From assembly GCF_008086045.1 (NCBI RefSeq), contig NZ_VSEY01000049.1, forward strand, positions 1 to 64,000: a stretch of DNA of 64,000 bases, written 5' to 3'. Of the stretch, positions 17,301 through 24,716 are shown in pieces. The position numbers were made by a program, and so were the translations under genes. The stretch comes from Nonomuraea sp. PA05 (GTDB lineage Bacteria; Actinomycetota; Actinomycetes; Streptosporangiales; Streptosporangiaceae). How positions within the stretch are numbered: position 1 is the first letter of the stretch; each line of letters opens with the position of its first letter. Below the pieces are notes generated by a model. That model saw only the letters and a list, made by a program, of their open reading frames with translations, did not search any database and had not been told where the DNA came from.

Positions 17301-17409
17301 GCTCGGCCTCGGACAGCGCCGCGGGCTCCCAGATCAGCTCTGGGTCCGCGGCCTGTTCGAACCGCTCGATGCGGGTGGCCAGCGCCCTGGCCGGTTCGGT
17401 CATGGGCAC
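11227..17409 (-). CDS. Giant TPR-CHAT domain protein with apparently dead caspase-like site
   Basis: 2060 residues, ATG at 17409. Most of the protein is helical TPR-type repeats (YNLGVLAYAEGEPERALEAFEAA, LGNMGLVHLRTGDPARAVEHHLRAVAL, YADLALTCELRGATAEAVPLVERAL). The C-terminal 330 residues form a CHAT domain: LLHLFPHPALRRIPLHAL, RFPVAYAPSATALIRL, SGIRLSDGLLTARHL, GVRSALLTLWPVSAEITRAL and WASYVSVGL. Active CHAT proteases have His in xHxACHG and Cys in SAC. Here the first reads HLACPA and the second LITAHEPP, so both dyad residues appear replaced. Low-complexity Ser-Pro-Ala-Thr and Pro-Gly-Gly linkers and an 18-residue triple repeat interrupt the TPRs. It starts 39 bp after the GH39 gene and could be co-transcribed. 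A scaffold or sensor role is inferred. Confidence 0.9.
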   Translation of the reverse strand: MPMTEPARALATRIERFEQAADPELIWEPAALSEAEQAMRACAGDRTDAVTWRLIGILHLARYRLDPQTTQDAAVAGAFFAAVAVLDPGRLPEKLRGSNVPPGESADTWAGLVEEVLGHVDPAAYRHVGLLVHALVRRAMAHPSPEVSERLTRLLLQESMGSADSSWASGALGLVGAGLVRLHAMTGERGVIGDAVHVLLRAALGDAAHAGELATALGSAAPDDEELVRAYVAAAETPPRSRERSQALLTLVDLTQARAAASYADGDLLAFIRAGQCALDFWHEQWAHPGVVAPYASGLIEWYVVTGDERSLEAATEMLEALRVAPDESARGLGADSLVRLGLLGKRRWRRYLVTGDLTDLDDAVAVLRQAARRAPDGHPDRARHLTTLANALLRRAVVTGGDPAEPIAAARAALAAHGPQDQARAGTLMLLARALRLGLTAATADETVTVLREALTVGEQSGFRVEAYGLMSEVLCWRATRTDGERRADDLRKAGRVTRTDGERRAEDLREAGRVTRTDGERRAEDLREAVLAARQGVELALKASHGQQGAQRVLCRALLTRYTAQHDARDLTEALSLAGEDDAALLSGLDVPPAVDEQLARAATELALRLPDEPVALRLLAVAGAGAAEPGEFLLETAQRLTTAGRRRTAARVLERAVRAFESARAAGRAAYALEVLGAAHEDLAAAEDSSPAYARALTAYERSATLHRSLSDPGSEARQLGNMGLVHLRTGDPARAVEHHLRAVALCEAAGLPAEEAAHREHAAEAYLALGDPASAVTCAARARELYQDTGDRRAAALALVPAARAAVDQDDLTAANERMAACAMELEAAGEWEEACGALDAYAVTLAAGGHHGHAAACETRLVEIVRRRGQRREPADEWYRLGQRRRARGDTGGARVAFELAGREYEAIAHHDGAASVRYNLGVLAYAEGEPERALEAFEAAAEAFAGLRAPAKEAVALVMRAACLIALNLVEDALADLDRASDLAAAEGDLDALFTATLGRAAADVRLGEPQEAAERLYSALGLASQDPLKEAVVRDRLAALAARDGDLRAQASELEAALDGFRASGQERLTALASIKLGLALESLGEFRRARARLEEGLAGLAAAPDLRSSGAPFEVVAAMAGGLDAALLARLAGIQLSLGDLVRGRATLAQSVASLRAEGRPGAELERLELWSRLEEAEAAGDLTTARTLAEEALGAAAGSSGAAAGSGTAAPGGAAAPGGAAAGGGAAGVDRSHLLAKLSACCREMGDLPAAHAYAARGYELRDDRVIEHLRNLGAAATAMGRAEEATGHLTKAVSLARDADSALPAQLVRSLALLGAALTDLGRTQEAARAYEEGLAAIGAPIWRALRAPLLSGLADLHLRLGEPDEAAACYREAIAIGEELGRRADLATAYADLALTCELRGATAEAVPLVERALELERAHGHGRGTVLALIALGRLGAPERLTEALALAQDIGFRAGEAIALTHLATLNLTTDLAPPPATPASTSPATSPATSPATSPATPPATSPTAPSAAAGDAASDVVGAELATASRTQARHRLSTAIDLLSDLGHDHQLATAYRHRSLAVEGLGDLPAALADAERACALGLETARDRTIRLAVRLNLGMTAWTHAEQSKLNALNTTHRIPTGQAPADLPEPEQHTLRTIRTLTTIARNTRDPDRAASVFRRAHTAQDDLDRRMDPDDAAAHRGRPPTRAQLDALVDVPGHAGGARALLGFHLGEGTVTVLAHRTGWPEPRAFPTTVGPDLLDAFRRTMNGRRPGLLDIDARRHRADLWRRLADLLLADALTALGNGIDLLHLFPHPALRRIPLHALSPSGHLLIERFPVAYAPSATALIRLARRPRTPRTGSLALAFTTDPAARPVVEAEARDAATLLGTHPSPEATADLLQGSWDVLHLACPAVYDHADPFGSGIRLSDGLLTARHLMTMNVTADVALITAHEPPAADPRDMPSPHTWDGMTALSHALLHAGVRSALLTLWPVSAEITRALTRDIHTRLSTGTTPAHAFRAAVLALRDLYGSTEPDLWASYVSVGLFTDSPAHGDPGASVTSAR
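12850..12935. repeat. 12-bp tandem repeat inside CHAT gene
   Basis: GTGGCGGGCGAG is repeated about five times with variants. On the coding strand this gives a Ser-Pro-Ala-Thr repeat, a probable flexible linker between the TPR array and the last helical repeats. Confidence 0.85.
15817..15978. repeat. 54-bp triple tandem repeat inside CHAT gene
   Basis: Three near-identical 54-bp units begin at 15817, 15871 and 15925. Each encodes the 18-residue unit RVTRTDGERRAEDLREAG. The unit is half an Arg/Glu-rich amphipathic helix and lies between two TPRs. The near-identity shows recent expansion. Confidence 0.9.
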
Positions 17410-17448
17410 AGGCTCTCACCGGCGTGCGCCCGCGTACAGGACCGTCAC

Positions 17449-19161
17449 TCAGGGTGTCAGCTCCACGAACGACACACCCGGCATGGGCAGGTCGAACGCC
17501 AGGCTGACGGCGGGTCCGGTGACGGCGGCGGGCGGGGCGAGCTCGTCGAGCCCGTCGGCTCCGGCGAGCGCCTCCCACTGCTCGCCGGCCGGCCAGTCGC
17601 CGCCGCCCATCGCCTCCCAGGCCGCCTGCACGTTGGTGTGGGCGGCGTCGATGCGGTGGTGCGTCAGCGTGTACGGGCGGCGCTCCAGCCCCTCGACGGC
17701 CAGCGTGACGGCGCGGGTCAGCTCGGGCGCGCCGGTGGACTGGGCGCTGTTGAGCGTGCCGTTCCAGACGAGCACGCCGACCCGGCCGTCGGGGTGCCTG
17801 GCGGCCCACGCCTCGACGCCCGCGACGTCGCCGTCCACCTCGGCGGCCAGCTCCGCGTCGCCCAGCCGTTCGGCGAGCGCGAGGGCGTGGAAGCGGGGCT
17901 TGCGCAGGTTGCCGACGGTCAGCAGGCCGAACCCGCCGTGGAACAGCCGGGGCGGCCTGCCCACCTCCTCGAAGTGGTCGGAGGCCACCCAGTGCGACAG
18001 CGCGGCGATCCGGCCGGCGGCGGACTTCATGCCGTGCAGCACGAACGCCGCGCCGAACGGCCCGTCCCCGATGCCGTGGAAGTGGGTGGGCGTGGGGCCC
18101 CACTCGGTCCACCAGATCGGCACGTCCCGCCCGTGCGCCGCCAGGACGGGACGCCAGTCGAGCGGCGCGTTGCCGTAGGTGTGGGTGGAGACGAAGTCGA
18201 GCGCGGCGCCCGACTCGGCGACGTGCGCGAGCAGCTCCGCCACCCAGCCGTTCGCGGCCGAGGCGGGGCCGCCGACCCGCAGATCGGGGTGCACGTCGCG
18301 GACGGCGGCGGCGGTGACGTCATAGAGCAGGAAGTACTCCTCTCGGGTGCCGGACCAGAAGACGTCCAGGTTGGGCTCGTTCCACACCTCGAAGGGCCAG
18401 TGGCCGACCACCTCGCGCAGGCCGTAGCGGCCGATCAGGTGCTCGACCAGGGCTCTGACGAGGTCGCCCCACGCCTCGAAGTCCTTCGGCGGCGAGATGA
18501 CGGCCGCGTAGTCGAAGACGGTCCTCGACGGGTCGGCGGCCAGGTCGCGGGGCATGAAGCCGAGCTCCACGACCGGCCGCAGGCCCAGCGCGACGACCCG
18601 GTCGTAGACGGCGTCCACGCGGGAGAAGTCGTAGGGCTCGCCGTGCCGGTAGACGCCGAGGTCGTCGCCGAGGATGGCGTGCGCGCGGACGGCGCCGACG
18701 CCGAGCTGCTCGCGCACGATGCGCAGCGCCGCCGCCAGCTCCTCGCCGATCGGCCTGCCGCCGGTCTCGTCGGTGCTGAGCAGGTGGGACAGGTGCTCGG
18801 AGCCCACCATGTACGCCCACGGCCGCGGCAGCTCGCGGGTCGTCCGGCGGGCGTCCACCCGTACCGAGACCCGGGCCCCGTCCCCGGCGGGCAGCGGCGC
18901 CGCCTCGACCGGGGCGCAGAAGGGGCCCTGGGCGGGCGTGAGGGCCGCCACCGTGTACGCGGCGGGCCCGTGGCCGGTGTCGACGAACCGGCAGGACGGC
19001 ACGGCGGGCACGTCCACCTCGGCGGGGACGGCGGGCGCGCCGTCCCGGTGCACGAGGTAGCCGATGGCGCCGGGCACGGGGTCCCAGGTGAGCGTCACGT
19101 GTCCCGCTCCGGTGACCGCGCGCAGGCCGGTGGGGGCCGGGGGCGTCAGGGGGTCCTTCAA
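17449..19161 (-). CDS. GH39-family glycosidase with N-terminal FN3 domain
   Basis: 570 residues without a signal peptide. The TTG start at 19161 has GAGG six bases before it and overlaps the stop of a chance six-codon ORF. Residues 8-90 form a fibronectin type III domain (APTGLRAVTGAGHVTLTWDPVPGAIGYLVHRDG). A GH39 barrel follows with FEVWNEPNLDVFW carrying the acid/base Glu (after Asn) and PIWWTEWGPTP carrying the nucleophile Glu. Other GH39 marks are VRAHAIL and DFVSTHTYG. Family members are beta-xylosidases, alpha-L-iduronidases or related retaining glycosidases. A cytoplasmic place and an upstream ABC importer suggest cleavage of imported oligosaccharides, plausibly xylose-containing. It is the last sugar gene of the LacI operon. 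Confidence 0.85.
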   Translation of the reverse strand: MKDPLTPPAPTGLRAVTGAGHVTLTWDPVPGAIGYLVHRDGAPAVPAEVDVPAVPSCRFVDTGHGPAAYTVAALTPAQGPFCAPVEAAPLPAGDGARVSVRVDARRTTRELPRPWAYMVGSEHLSHLLSTDETGGRPIGEELAAALRIVREQLGVGAVRAHAILGDDLGVYRHGEPYDFSRVDAVYDRVVALGLRPVVELGFMPRDLAADPSRTVFDYAAVISPPKDFEAWGDLVRALVEHLIGRYGLREVVGHWPFEVWNEPNLDVFWSGTREEYFLLYDVTAAAVRDVHPDLRVGGPASAANGWVAELLAHVAESGAALDFVSTHTYGNAPLDWRPVLAAHGRDVPIWWTEWGPTPTHFHGIGDGPFGAAFVLHGMKSAAGRIAALSHWVASDHFEEVGRPPRLFHGGFGLLTVGNLRKPRFHALALAERLGDAELAAEVDGDVAGVEAWAARHPDGRVGVLVWNGTLNSAQSTGAPELTRAVTLAVEGLERRPYTLTHHRIDAAHTNVQAAWEAMGGGDWPAGEQWEALAGADGLDELAPPAAVTGPAVSLAFDLPMPGVSFVELTP

Positions 19162-19174
19162 CGGTCGCCTCGAT

Positions 19175-20674
19175 TCATCGCACGTCCCAGTCTTCTAGCC
19201 GCATCACCGGCCGGAGCCTGTCCTCGACGCCGGACCCGGCGAAGTAGCGGTGCAGGCTGCCGCCGGTGAGCACGTTGCCCAGCGCGGCCATGGCCATGCC
19301 CTGGTCGAGCGCCAGGTACCACTTGGAGACGACGCCGGAGCGGACGGCGATGGCGTCGTAGAACCCGCCGGGGCCGTAGGCGTCGAAGTCGCGGCGCAGC
19401 TTGGCCAGGTTGTCCAGGGCGGCGCGCTGCGCGTACGGCAGCGCCAGGAAGCTGGCGTGCGGCGTGACGACGCCGTCCCCGTACGCGGCGGGCGGCGGCT
19501 GGGCGGGCCGGCAGCCCTCGTAGCCGGGGTCGACGCTGGTCCGCTCGCGGTCGGAGGAGTAGCCGGGCTCGTCCATGCCGAGCTGGTCCACGCCGTAGAC
19601 GTTGTAGCCGCCGTGCGGGTCGTTGGACGGGGAGAAGCCCCAGTAGCCGTACTTCGCCTCGTTCAGCCCGTGCTCGATCTGGCCGCGCACGAACACGGGG
19701 TGGTTGCGGCCCCAGCTCCTGGGCGCCCACTTCGCCTCGGGGACGACCAGGTCGGGCATCAGGGCCTCGAACATGGAGCCGCCCCAGTTGGGCACGTACC
19801 GCATGCCGCGGTATTCGTAGGTGCCCTCCCAGACGTTGACGCCCCTGTACTGCTTCCACGCGCCGACGGGCTTCTGCTCCTGCCAGCCGTAGTCGCAGGC
19901 GTTGTCGGGGAAGGTGCGGTAGGGGCCGAAGTAGCTCTCGGCGGGGAGCTGGCCGAGCGCGATGCCGATGTACTGGCCGATGCGGGTCTCGGCGGGGGCG
20001 CCGTAGTGGTGGCAGGTGGAGTAGACGGTCACGCCGGTGCCGGCGTAGTCGGTGGGGGTGTTGCAGTCCCTGGGCGGCGGTTCCGGCCAGAAGCCGCCGC
20101 GCAGCAGGCCGGTGCCGGCGTCGGGGCGGGCGGCCGGGTCGTAGTAGGCGGTGAAGTCCATCGAGTTCACCAGCGTGTTCGCCGCCCTGGCGTGGGCGGG
20201 GACGGCGTTGCGGACCATCATCAGGGCGGCGGCCAGCCAGCCGTTGTCCACGCTGGAGGCGAACGGGTGGATCGGATCGCCGGAGTCGGGGAAGCTGCGG
20301 GCGAGCTGGAGGGTGGCCGGGTCGTACCAGTTGTAGAACTGGCCGGTGGGGGCGTTGCGCTCCAGGCGGGCCAGCGCGTCCAGCACCCTGCCGATCCTGG
20401 TGGCGGCGTCGCGGGCGGTGATCAGGCGCAGGTCGCGGGCGACGAGGGTGCTCCACACGTACGTGGCGATGTTGGTGGGCGAGGTGATCCGCGCCCTGGT
20501 CTTCAGGTCGCCCGTCACCTTGTCGGCGGGCAGGCCGGTGGCGGGCTCGACCATGGCGGCCATCGACCGCCAGGTGTCCCTGGCGTAGCGGTGCAGGGTG
20601 CTGTCGGCCTCGGCGGGGGCGGCCGTCACCCCCAGGGACAGCACGAGTAAGCAGGACAGGACCGTCTTGCGCAT
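19175..20674 (-). CDS. Secreted glycoamylase-domain (PF10091, GH144-like) glucanase
   Basis: 499 residues from the ATG at 20674 (GAGGAG upstream). The signal peptide is RKTVLSCLLVLSLGVTAAPAEA. The (alpha/alpha)6 barrel typical of PF10091 is recognised from TRARITSPTNIATYVWSTLVARDL, TGQFYNWYDP, SSVDNGWLAAALMMV, GGSMFEALMPDLVVPE, YGYWGFSPS and the diagnostic C-terminal GFYDAIAVRSGVVSKWYLALDQGMAMAALGN. Characterised relatives (GH144 and similar) are endo-beta-1,2-glucanases; I infer a secreted or surface glucan hydrolase supplying the ABC importer. Cys pairs in DCNTPTDY...YSTCHHY and CDYGW suggest disulfides. It sits directly downstream of the permease genes in the operon. Confidence 0.8.
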   Translation of the reverse strand: MRKTVLSCLLVLSLGVTAAPAEADSTLHRYARDTWRSMAAMVEPATGLPADKVTGDLKTRARITSPTNIATYVWSTLVARDLRLITARDAATRIGRVLDALARLERNAPTGQFYNWYDPATLQLARSFPDSGDPIHPFASSVDNGWLAAALMMVRNAVPAHARAANTLVNSMDFTAYYDPAARPDAGTGLLRGGFWPEPPPRDCNTPTDYAGTGVTVYSTCHHYGAPAETRIGQYIGIALGQLPAESYFGPYRTFPDNACDYGWQEQKPVGAWKQYRGVNVWEGTYEYRGMRYVPNWGGSMFEALMPDLVVPEAKWAPRSWGRNHPVFVRGQIEHGLNEAKYGYWGFSPSNDPHGGYNVYGVDQLGMDEPGYSSDRERTSVDPGYEGCRPAQPPPAAYGDGVVTPHASFLALPYAQRAALDNLAKLRRDFDAYGPGGFYDAIAVRSGVVSKWYLALDQGMAMAALGNVLTGGSLHRYFAGSGVEDRLRPVMRLEDWDVR

Positions 20675-20685
20675 GGGGTGCTCCT

Positions 20686-21510
20686 CTACTTGAGGCCGGT
20701 GGTGGCGATGCCCTGGATGAAGAAGCGCTGCAGGAAGACGAACAGGAACAGGATCGGCGCGATGACCACGACCGACCCGGCGACCAGCAGGTTGTAGTGG
20801 GTGCCCTCGTTGCCGTTGAGGATGTTGAGCGCGACGGGCAGGGTGTACATGTCCTCGCTCTGGGCGACCACGGCCGGCCAGAGGAAGTTGTTCCACGAGC
20901 CGAGGAACGTGATCAGCCCGAGGGTGGCCAGTGCGGGCCCGCACAGCGGCAGGATGATCGTGAAGAAGACGCGGAACTCCCTGGCGCCGTCCACGCGGGC
21001 CGCGTCGATCAGCTCGTCGGGCAGCTCGGCGATGAACTGCCGCATCATGAACACGCCCAGCGGCGTCACCATGGTCGGCAGGATGATCCCGATGAACGTG
21101 TTGACCATGCCGAACCGGGCGATCAGCACGAACTGCGGCATCATCACGACGATCGCGGGGATGGCGAGCTGCACGAGCACCAGGCCGAAGGCGAGGTTCT
21201 TGCCGCGGAAGGAGAGCTTGGCGAAGGCGTAGCCGACCATGGAGCAGAACAGCAGGTTCGTGGCGACCAGCACGAGCGCGATGAGCATGCTGTTGGTGAA
21301 CGCGGTGCCGAGGTCCACCCGTCCGAACAGCTCGGCGAAGTTGTCCAGCGTCCACGTCCGCGGCCAGAACGTCGGCGGGTCGCGCCTGATCTCCTGCTCC
21401 GGTTTGAACGAGCTGAGCGCCGTCCACAGGAACGGCCCGGCGACCAGCGCCAGGCCGGCGGACAGCCCGAGGTAGATGACCGCGCGCTGCCGCCTGGTGG
21501 TCCTGTTCAT
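20686..21510 (-). CDS. Carbohydrate ABC transporter permease (MalG type)
   Basis: 274 residues with six membrane segments. The EAA loop of sugar permeases reads ELPDELIDAARVDGAREFRVFFTIILPLCGPAL. The N-terminal WTALSSFKPEQEIRRDPPTFWP and the C-terminal FFIQGIATTGLK are standard for MalG/CUT1 permeases. The ATG overlaps the stop of the MalF-type gene by ATGA, so the two are translationally coupled. No ATPase gene is present nearby; like many actinomycete CUT1 systems it presumably uses a shared MsiK-type ATPase encoded elsewhere. Confidence 0.92.
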   Translation of the reverse strand: MNRTTRRQRAVIYLGLSAGLALVAGPFLWTALSSFKPEQEIRRDPPTFWPRTWTLDNFAELFGRVDLGTAFTNSMLIALVLVATNLLFCSMVGYAFAKLSFRGKNLAFGLVLVQLAIPAIVVMMPQFVLIARFGMVNTFIGIILPTMVTPLGVFMMRQFIAELPDELIDAARVDGAREFRVFFTIILPLCGPALATLGLITFLGSWNNFLWPAVVAQSEDMYTLPVALNILNGNEGTHYNLLVAGSVVVIAPILFLFVFLQRFFIQGIATTGLK

Positions 21511-22436
21511 CGGTTCCTCCCCAGCCTGAGCTGCAGGACGGCGAGCGCCACGATCACCGTGAACAGCACGGTCGAGGCGGCCCCCGCGTAGCCGTAGTTG
21601 CCGACGCCGAACTGGCCGAAGATGGCCAGCGAGGCCGACAGGGTGGCGTTCAGCGGCCCGCCCCTGGTCATGACGAGGGGCTCCTCCAGGAACTGCATGA
21701 AGCCGACGGAGCTGTAGACGGTGCAGAACAGCAGCACGGGCCGCAGCGACGGCACGGTCACGGCGTGGAAGCGCGCCCAGCGGCCGGCGCCGTCCACGGC
21801 CGCGGCCTCGTACAGCTCTCTCGGGATGGTCTGCAGGGCGGCCAGCAGCACGACCATGTTGAAGCCGAAGCTGCGCCAGGCCGTCATCACGATGATCGAG
21901 GGCAGCGCGGTGGCCTCGTTCTCCAGCCAGTTGGGGCCCTGCGCGCCGGCCAGCCCGAGCAGCCGGTTGACCAGCCCGGCCTCGGGCTCCAGCAGGAACT
22001 TCCAGGCCACCGCGATGCCGATGATGCTGGTGATGTTGGGCAGGTAGTAGCCGAGCCGGAAGAACGCGGCGGGCAGGCGGGCGATGCCCGTGTTGAGCAG
22101 CACGGCAGCGGCGAGGCCCAGCCCGATGGTCAGCGGCAGCGCCGTGACCACGAAGATCACGGTGTTGAGCGCGGCCCTGCGCATGGCGCCGTCGTTCATG
22201 AGCCGCAGATAGTTGTCGACGCCGACCAGGTTGACGCCGAGCGGGTCGGTCACGTCGGTGCTGCGGATGTCGGTGAAGCTCATCCCGATGCCGACGAGCA
22301 GCGGCCCCAGGTAGAACACCGCGAACAGCACCACGAACGGCAGGATGAAGACCCAGCCGACGCCCGACCGGCGTAAGGCGCCCCTGACCTTGACCGGTGC
22401 GGGGGCGGGCGGCGCCTGTCTCGTGAGCACGGCCAT
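21507..22436 (-). CDS. Carbohydrate ABC transporter permease (MalF type)
   Basis: 309 residues with six membrane segments. It opens VGWVFILPFVVLFAVFYLGPLLVGIGMSFTD. The EAA loop is QTIPRELYEAAAVDGAGRWARFHAVTVPSLRPVLLF, followed by FLEEPLVMTRGGPLNATLSASLAIF, the usual MalF segment. It works with the MalG-type partner and the upstream lipoprotein to import oligosaccharides across the cytoplasmic membrane. The start at 22436 is six bases after the binding-protein stop, typical of an operon. Confidence 0.92.
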   Translation of the reverse strand: MAVLTRQAPPAPAPVKVRGALRRSGVGWVFILPFVVLFAVFYLGPLLVGIGMSFTDIRSTDVTDPLGVNLVGVDNYLRLMNDGAMRRAALNTVIFVVTALPLTIGLGLAAAVLLNTGIARLPAAFFRLGYYLPNITSIIGIAVAWKFLLEPEAGLVNRLLGLAGAQGPNWLENEATALPSIIVMTAWRSFGFNMVVLLAALQTIPRELYEAAAVDGAGRWARFHAVTVPSLRPVLLFCTVYSSVGFMQFLEEPLVMTRGGPLNATLSASLAIFGQFGVGNYGYAGAASTVLFTVIVALAVLQLRLGRNR

Positions 22437-22442
22437 GGCGCT

Positions 22443-23705
22443 CTAGAGGCCGGTGCCGATCGTGTCGGCCTGCGACTGGATCGCCTTGGCCGTCTGCTCG
22501 GGCGTCGCCTTGCCGCGGGCCAGCTTCTCCAGCTCGGCCTCCAGCACCCTGGCCACCTGCTCCCAGGTGGGGAACGGCGGCGGGGTCCTGGCGTCCTTGA
22601 GCTGCTCGCCGAAGACCGCGAGCTGCTCGTCGGCCTTCAGCTCGGGCTCCTGCCAGGCCGCCTGGACGGCCGGCAGCGCCTTGACCGTCGTGTACCACTT
22701 GGCCTGCACCTTCGGCTCGCTCAGCCATCGGATGAACGTCCAGGCGGCGTCGCGGTTCTTCGCCTTCTTGAACACCGCCATGTCCGCGCCGCCGACGAAA
22801 CTCGTCGCCGAGACCGGGCCTCGGGGATAGGGGGCGACGTCGAACTTCTCGGCGAACCCCGGCCCGCCGTCGTTGTTCAGCACGCCGATCATCCACGGCC
22901 CCGAGTAGAAGGCGCCGACCTCGCCCTTGATGAAGGTCTGCGGGAAGGCGTTCGCGGGGGTGTCGGTGGGGGCCAGCTTCTGCTCGAACAGCGAGGCGTA
23001 CTGCTTGAGCGCGGTGACCGCCTCGGGGGTGTCGAAGGTGTACTTCCCGTCCTTGACGATCTCGCCGCCGGCCTGCCAGATCAGCGGCAGCACCTCCTGC
23101 CAGGAGGCGCCGAGCTGGTAGCTCTGGTTGAAGCCGCGGCTGGCGCCGCCCTCGTCCTTGAGCGCCTTGACGAACGCGGTGAACTCCCGCCACGTCGCGG
23201 GCGGCCGCACCTTGGCCTTCTCGGCCTGGTCGGTGCGGTAGTACAGGACGCGGGTCTCGACGTACCAGGGCACGCCGTACGCGGTGCCGTTGATGTCCAC
23301 GGTCTGCCAGGCGCCGGGGAAGAACGCCGACTTGTCGACCAGGTTTCCGGGGGTGGGCTCCAGCGCGCCCGTCTTGGCCAGCTCGCCGGACCAGGTGGAG
23401 CCGATCATGCTCACGTCGGGGGTGGCGCCGCCCGCGATGGCCGAGGTGATCTTGTCGTGGGCCACGTCCCAGCCGATGGCCGTCACGTTGATCTTCACGC
23501 CGGGGTTGGCGGTCTCGAAGTCCTTGACGAACGCGCCGAGCGCCTTGCCCTCCTCGCCCATCGCCCAGACCGTGACCTCCCCCGCGACCTTGCCGGTCGT
23601 GACGTCCCGCGCCTGCTCGGGCGCGGAGTCCGTGCCGCGGCCGCAGCCCGCGGCCACGATCGTGAGCGCCAGCACGCCCGCGGCGCGCCGGGTGGTGGTG
23701 TTCAT
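22443..23705 (-). CDS. Sugar ABC transporter substrate-binding lipoprotein
   Basis: 420 residues from the ATG at 23705. The signal peptide ends in lipobox LTIVAAGC, so it is lipid-anchored outside the membrane. CUT1 binding-protein features are EVTVWAMGEEGKALGAFVKDFETANPGVKINVTAIGWDVAHDKITSAIAGG, TPDVSMIGSTW, YGVPWYVETRVLYYRTD and the FYSGPWMIG...FVGGADMAVF hinge region. Aromatic residues around WYVETR and the SYQLGASWQEVLPLIW helix would line the sugar site. The start overlaps the LacI stop by ATGA, so regulator and transporter are on one message. Substrate inferred to be a beta-glucan or xylo-oligosaccharide from the linked enzymes. Confidence 0.92.
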   Translation of the reverse strand: MNTTTRRAAGVLALTIVAAGCGRGTDSAPEQARDVTTGKVAGEVTVWAMGEEGKALGAFVKDFETANPGVKINVTAIGWDVAHDKITSAIAGGATPDVSMIGSTWSGELAKTGALEPTPGNLVDKSAFFPGAWQTVDINGTAYGVPWYVETRVLYYRTDQAEKAKVRPPATWREFTAFVKALKDEGGASRGFNQSYQLGASWQEVLPLIWQAGGEIVKDGKYTFDTPEAVTALKQYASLFEQKLAPTDTPANAFPQTFIKGEVGAFYSGPWMIGVLNNDGGPGFAEKFDVAPYPRGPVSATSFVGGADMAVFKKAKNRDAAWTFIRWLSEPKVQAKWYTTVKALPAVQAAWQEPELKADEQLAVFGEQLKDARTPPPFPTWEQVARVLEAELEKLARGKATPEQTAKAIQSQADTIGTGL

Positions 23706-24700
23706 GTCGGTACCTCCTGGGGGTGCTGACCGCAGCTTGAGCGGACGACCAGCTCGGTGGTCAGGACGATGTGGCTCGGGGTGTCGCGGGCCCCCGTGAT
23801 GAGTTCGTCGAGCGCGCGGGCGGCGCGGGCGCCGAGCTCGCGCATCGGCTGCCGTACGGTGGTCAGCGCCGGGCGGGCGTGGCGGGCGGCCATGATGTCG
23901 TCCCAGCCGGTCACGGCCACGTCGCCGGGCACGTCGAGGCCGAGCTCCTCGGCGGCGAGCAGCGCCCCCAGCGCCACCTCGTCGTCGGAGCAGACGATCG
24001 CCCGCGGCCTGCCCGCGCCCTTGAGCAGCTTCGTGGCGGCCTCGTGGCCGCACTCCACGGTGTACTGGCCGGTGGCGACGGCCTCGATCGCGCCGCCGAG
24101 CACGCCGCGAACGCCCTGCCAGCGCTCGTCCACGTCGTCGCGGCTGGTCAGCGGGGCGCCGAGGAAGGCGTAGCGCTCGTAGCCGTGCTCGCGCAGGTGG
24201 GCGGCGAGCGCACGGGCCGAGCCGGTGTTCTCGCTGCGCAGGGTGTCGGCTCCGGGCAGCGGGTCGCGGGAGACGAACACCAGGCGCACGCCGAGCCGTA
24301 CCAGCTCGGCGACCAGCGGCTCGGGTACGGTGTGGCCGAAGATGAGCATGCCGTCCACGCGGCCCGCCAGGTCCTTGATCAGGTCGCCGACCCTGGTGCG
24401 GCCCTTGGTGGACAGGATGACCACCGAGCGGCCCAGCTCGGAGGCGACCTCCTCGTAGCCGAGCAGGACCTCGGCGTAGTACGGGCCCGCCAGGTCGGGG
24501 AAGACGACGCCGTTGGCGGCGTGGCGGCCCTCGGCGAGGCTGACGCCCAGGCGGCTGGGCGTGAAGTTGAGCTCCTCGACGGCCTTGAGCACCTTCTCCC
24601 GGGTACGGGCGGCGACGGGGCCGGTGCCGCGCAGGGCCCTGGACACGGTGGCGATCGACACGCCCGCCCGCTTGGCCACTTCGTAGATGGTCACGTCCAT
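23702..24700 (-). CDS. LacI-family repressor of the sugar operon
   Basis: 332 residues. HTH TIYEVAKRAGVSIATVSRALRGTGPVAARTREKVLKAVEELNFTPSRLG (4-52) includes the conserved minor-groove-binding hinge. The effector domain is of periplasmic-binding type (NGVVFPDLAGPYYAEVLLGYEEVA, VDGMLIFGHTVPEPLV, YERYAFLGAPL, AIVCSDDEVALGALLAAEELGLDVPGDVAVTGWDD, LTTVRQPMRELG). It is the first gene of the operon, so it represses itself along with the transporter. Two copies of an AAGCGCTT-cored operator lie just upstream of its ATG. The inducer is probably an oligosaccharide taken up by the system. Confidence 0.93.
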   Translation of the reverse strand: MDVTIYEVAKRAGVSIATVSRALRGTGPVAARTREKVLKAVEELNFTPSRLGVSLAEGRHAANGVVFPDLAGPYYAEVLLGYEEVASELGRSVVILSTKGRTRVGDLIKDLAGRVDGMLIFGHTVPEPLVAELVRLGVRLVFVSRDPLPGADTLRSENTGSARALAAHLREHGYERYAFLGAPLTSRDDVDERWQGVRGVLGGAIEAVATGQYTVECGHEAATKLLKGAGRPRAIVCSDDEVALGALLAAEELGLDVPGDVAVTGWDDIMAARHARPALTTVRQPMRELGARAARALDELITGARDTPSHIVLTTELVVRSSCGQHPQEVPT

Positions 24701-24716
24701 GCGCGTCCTCTAACGG

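Noticed and set aside
19156..19178. Six-codon ORF (MNRGDR) between the GH144-like and GH39 genes
   Set aside because: It overlaps both neighbours (ATGA and TTGA) like the relay ORFs elsewhere, but there is no duplication or conserved peptide. It is probably a chance frame around the ribosome-binding site.
16546..19269. 907-codon open frame on the plus strand
   Set aside because: It lies antisense to the GH39 and CHAT genes, has Arg/Gly/His-rich composition and no domain. It is open only because of the GC-rich third positions of the real genes.
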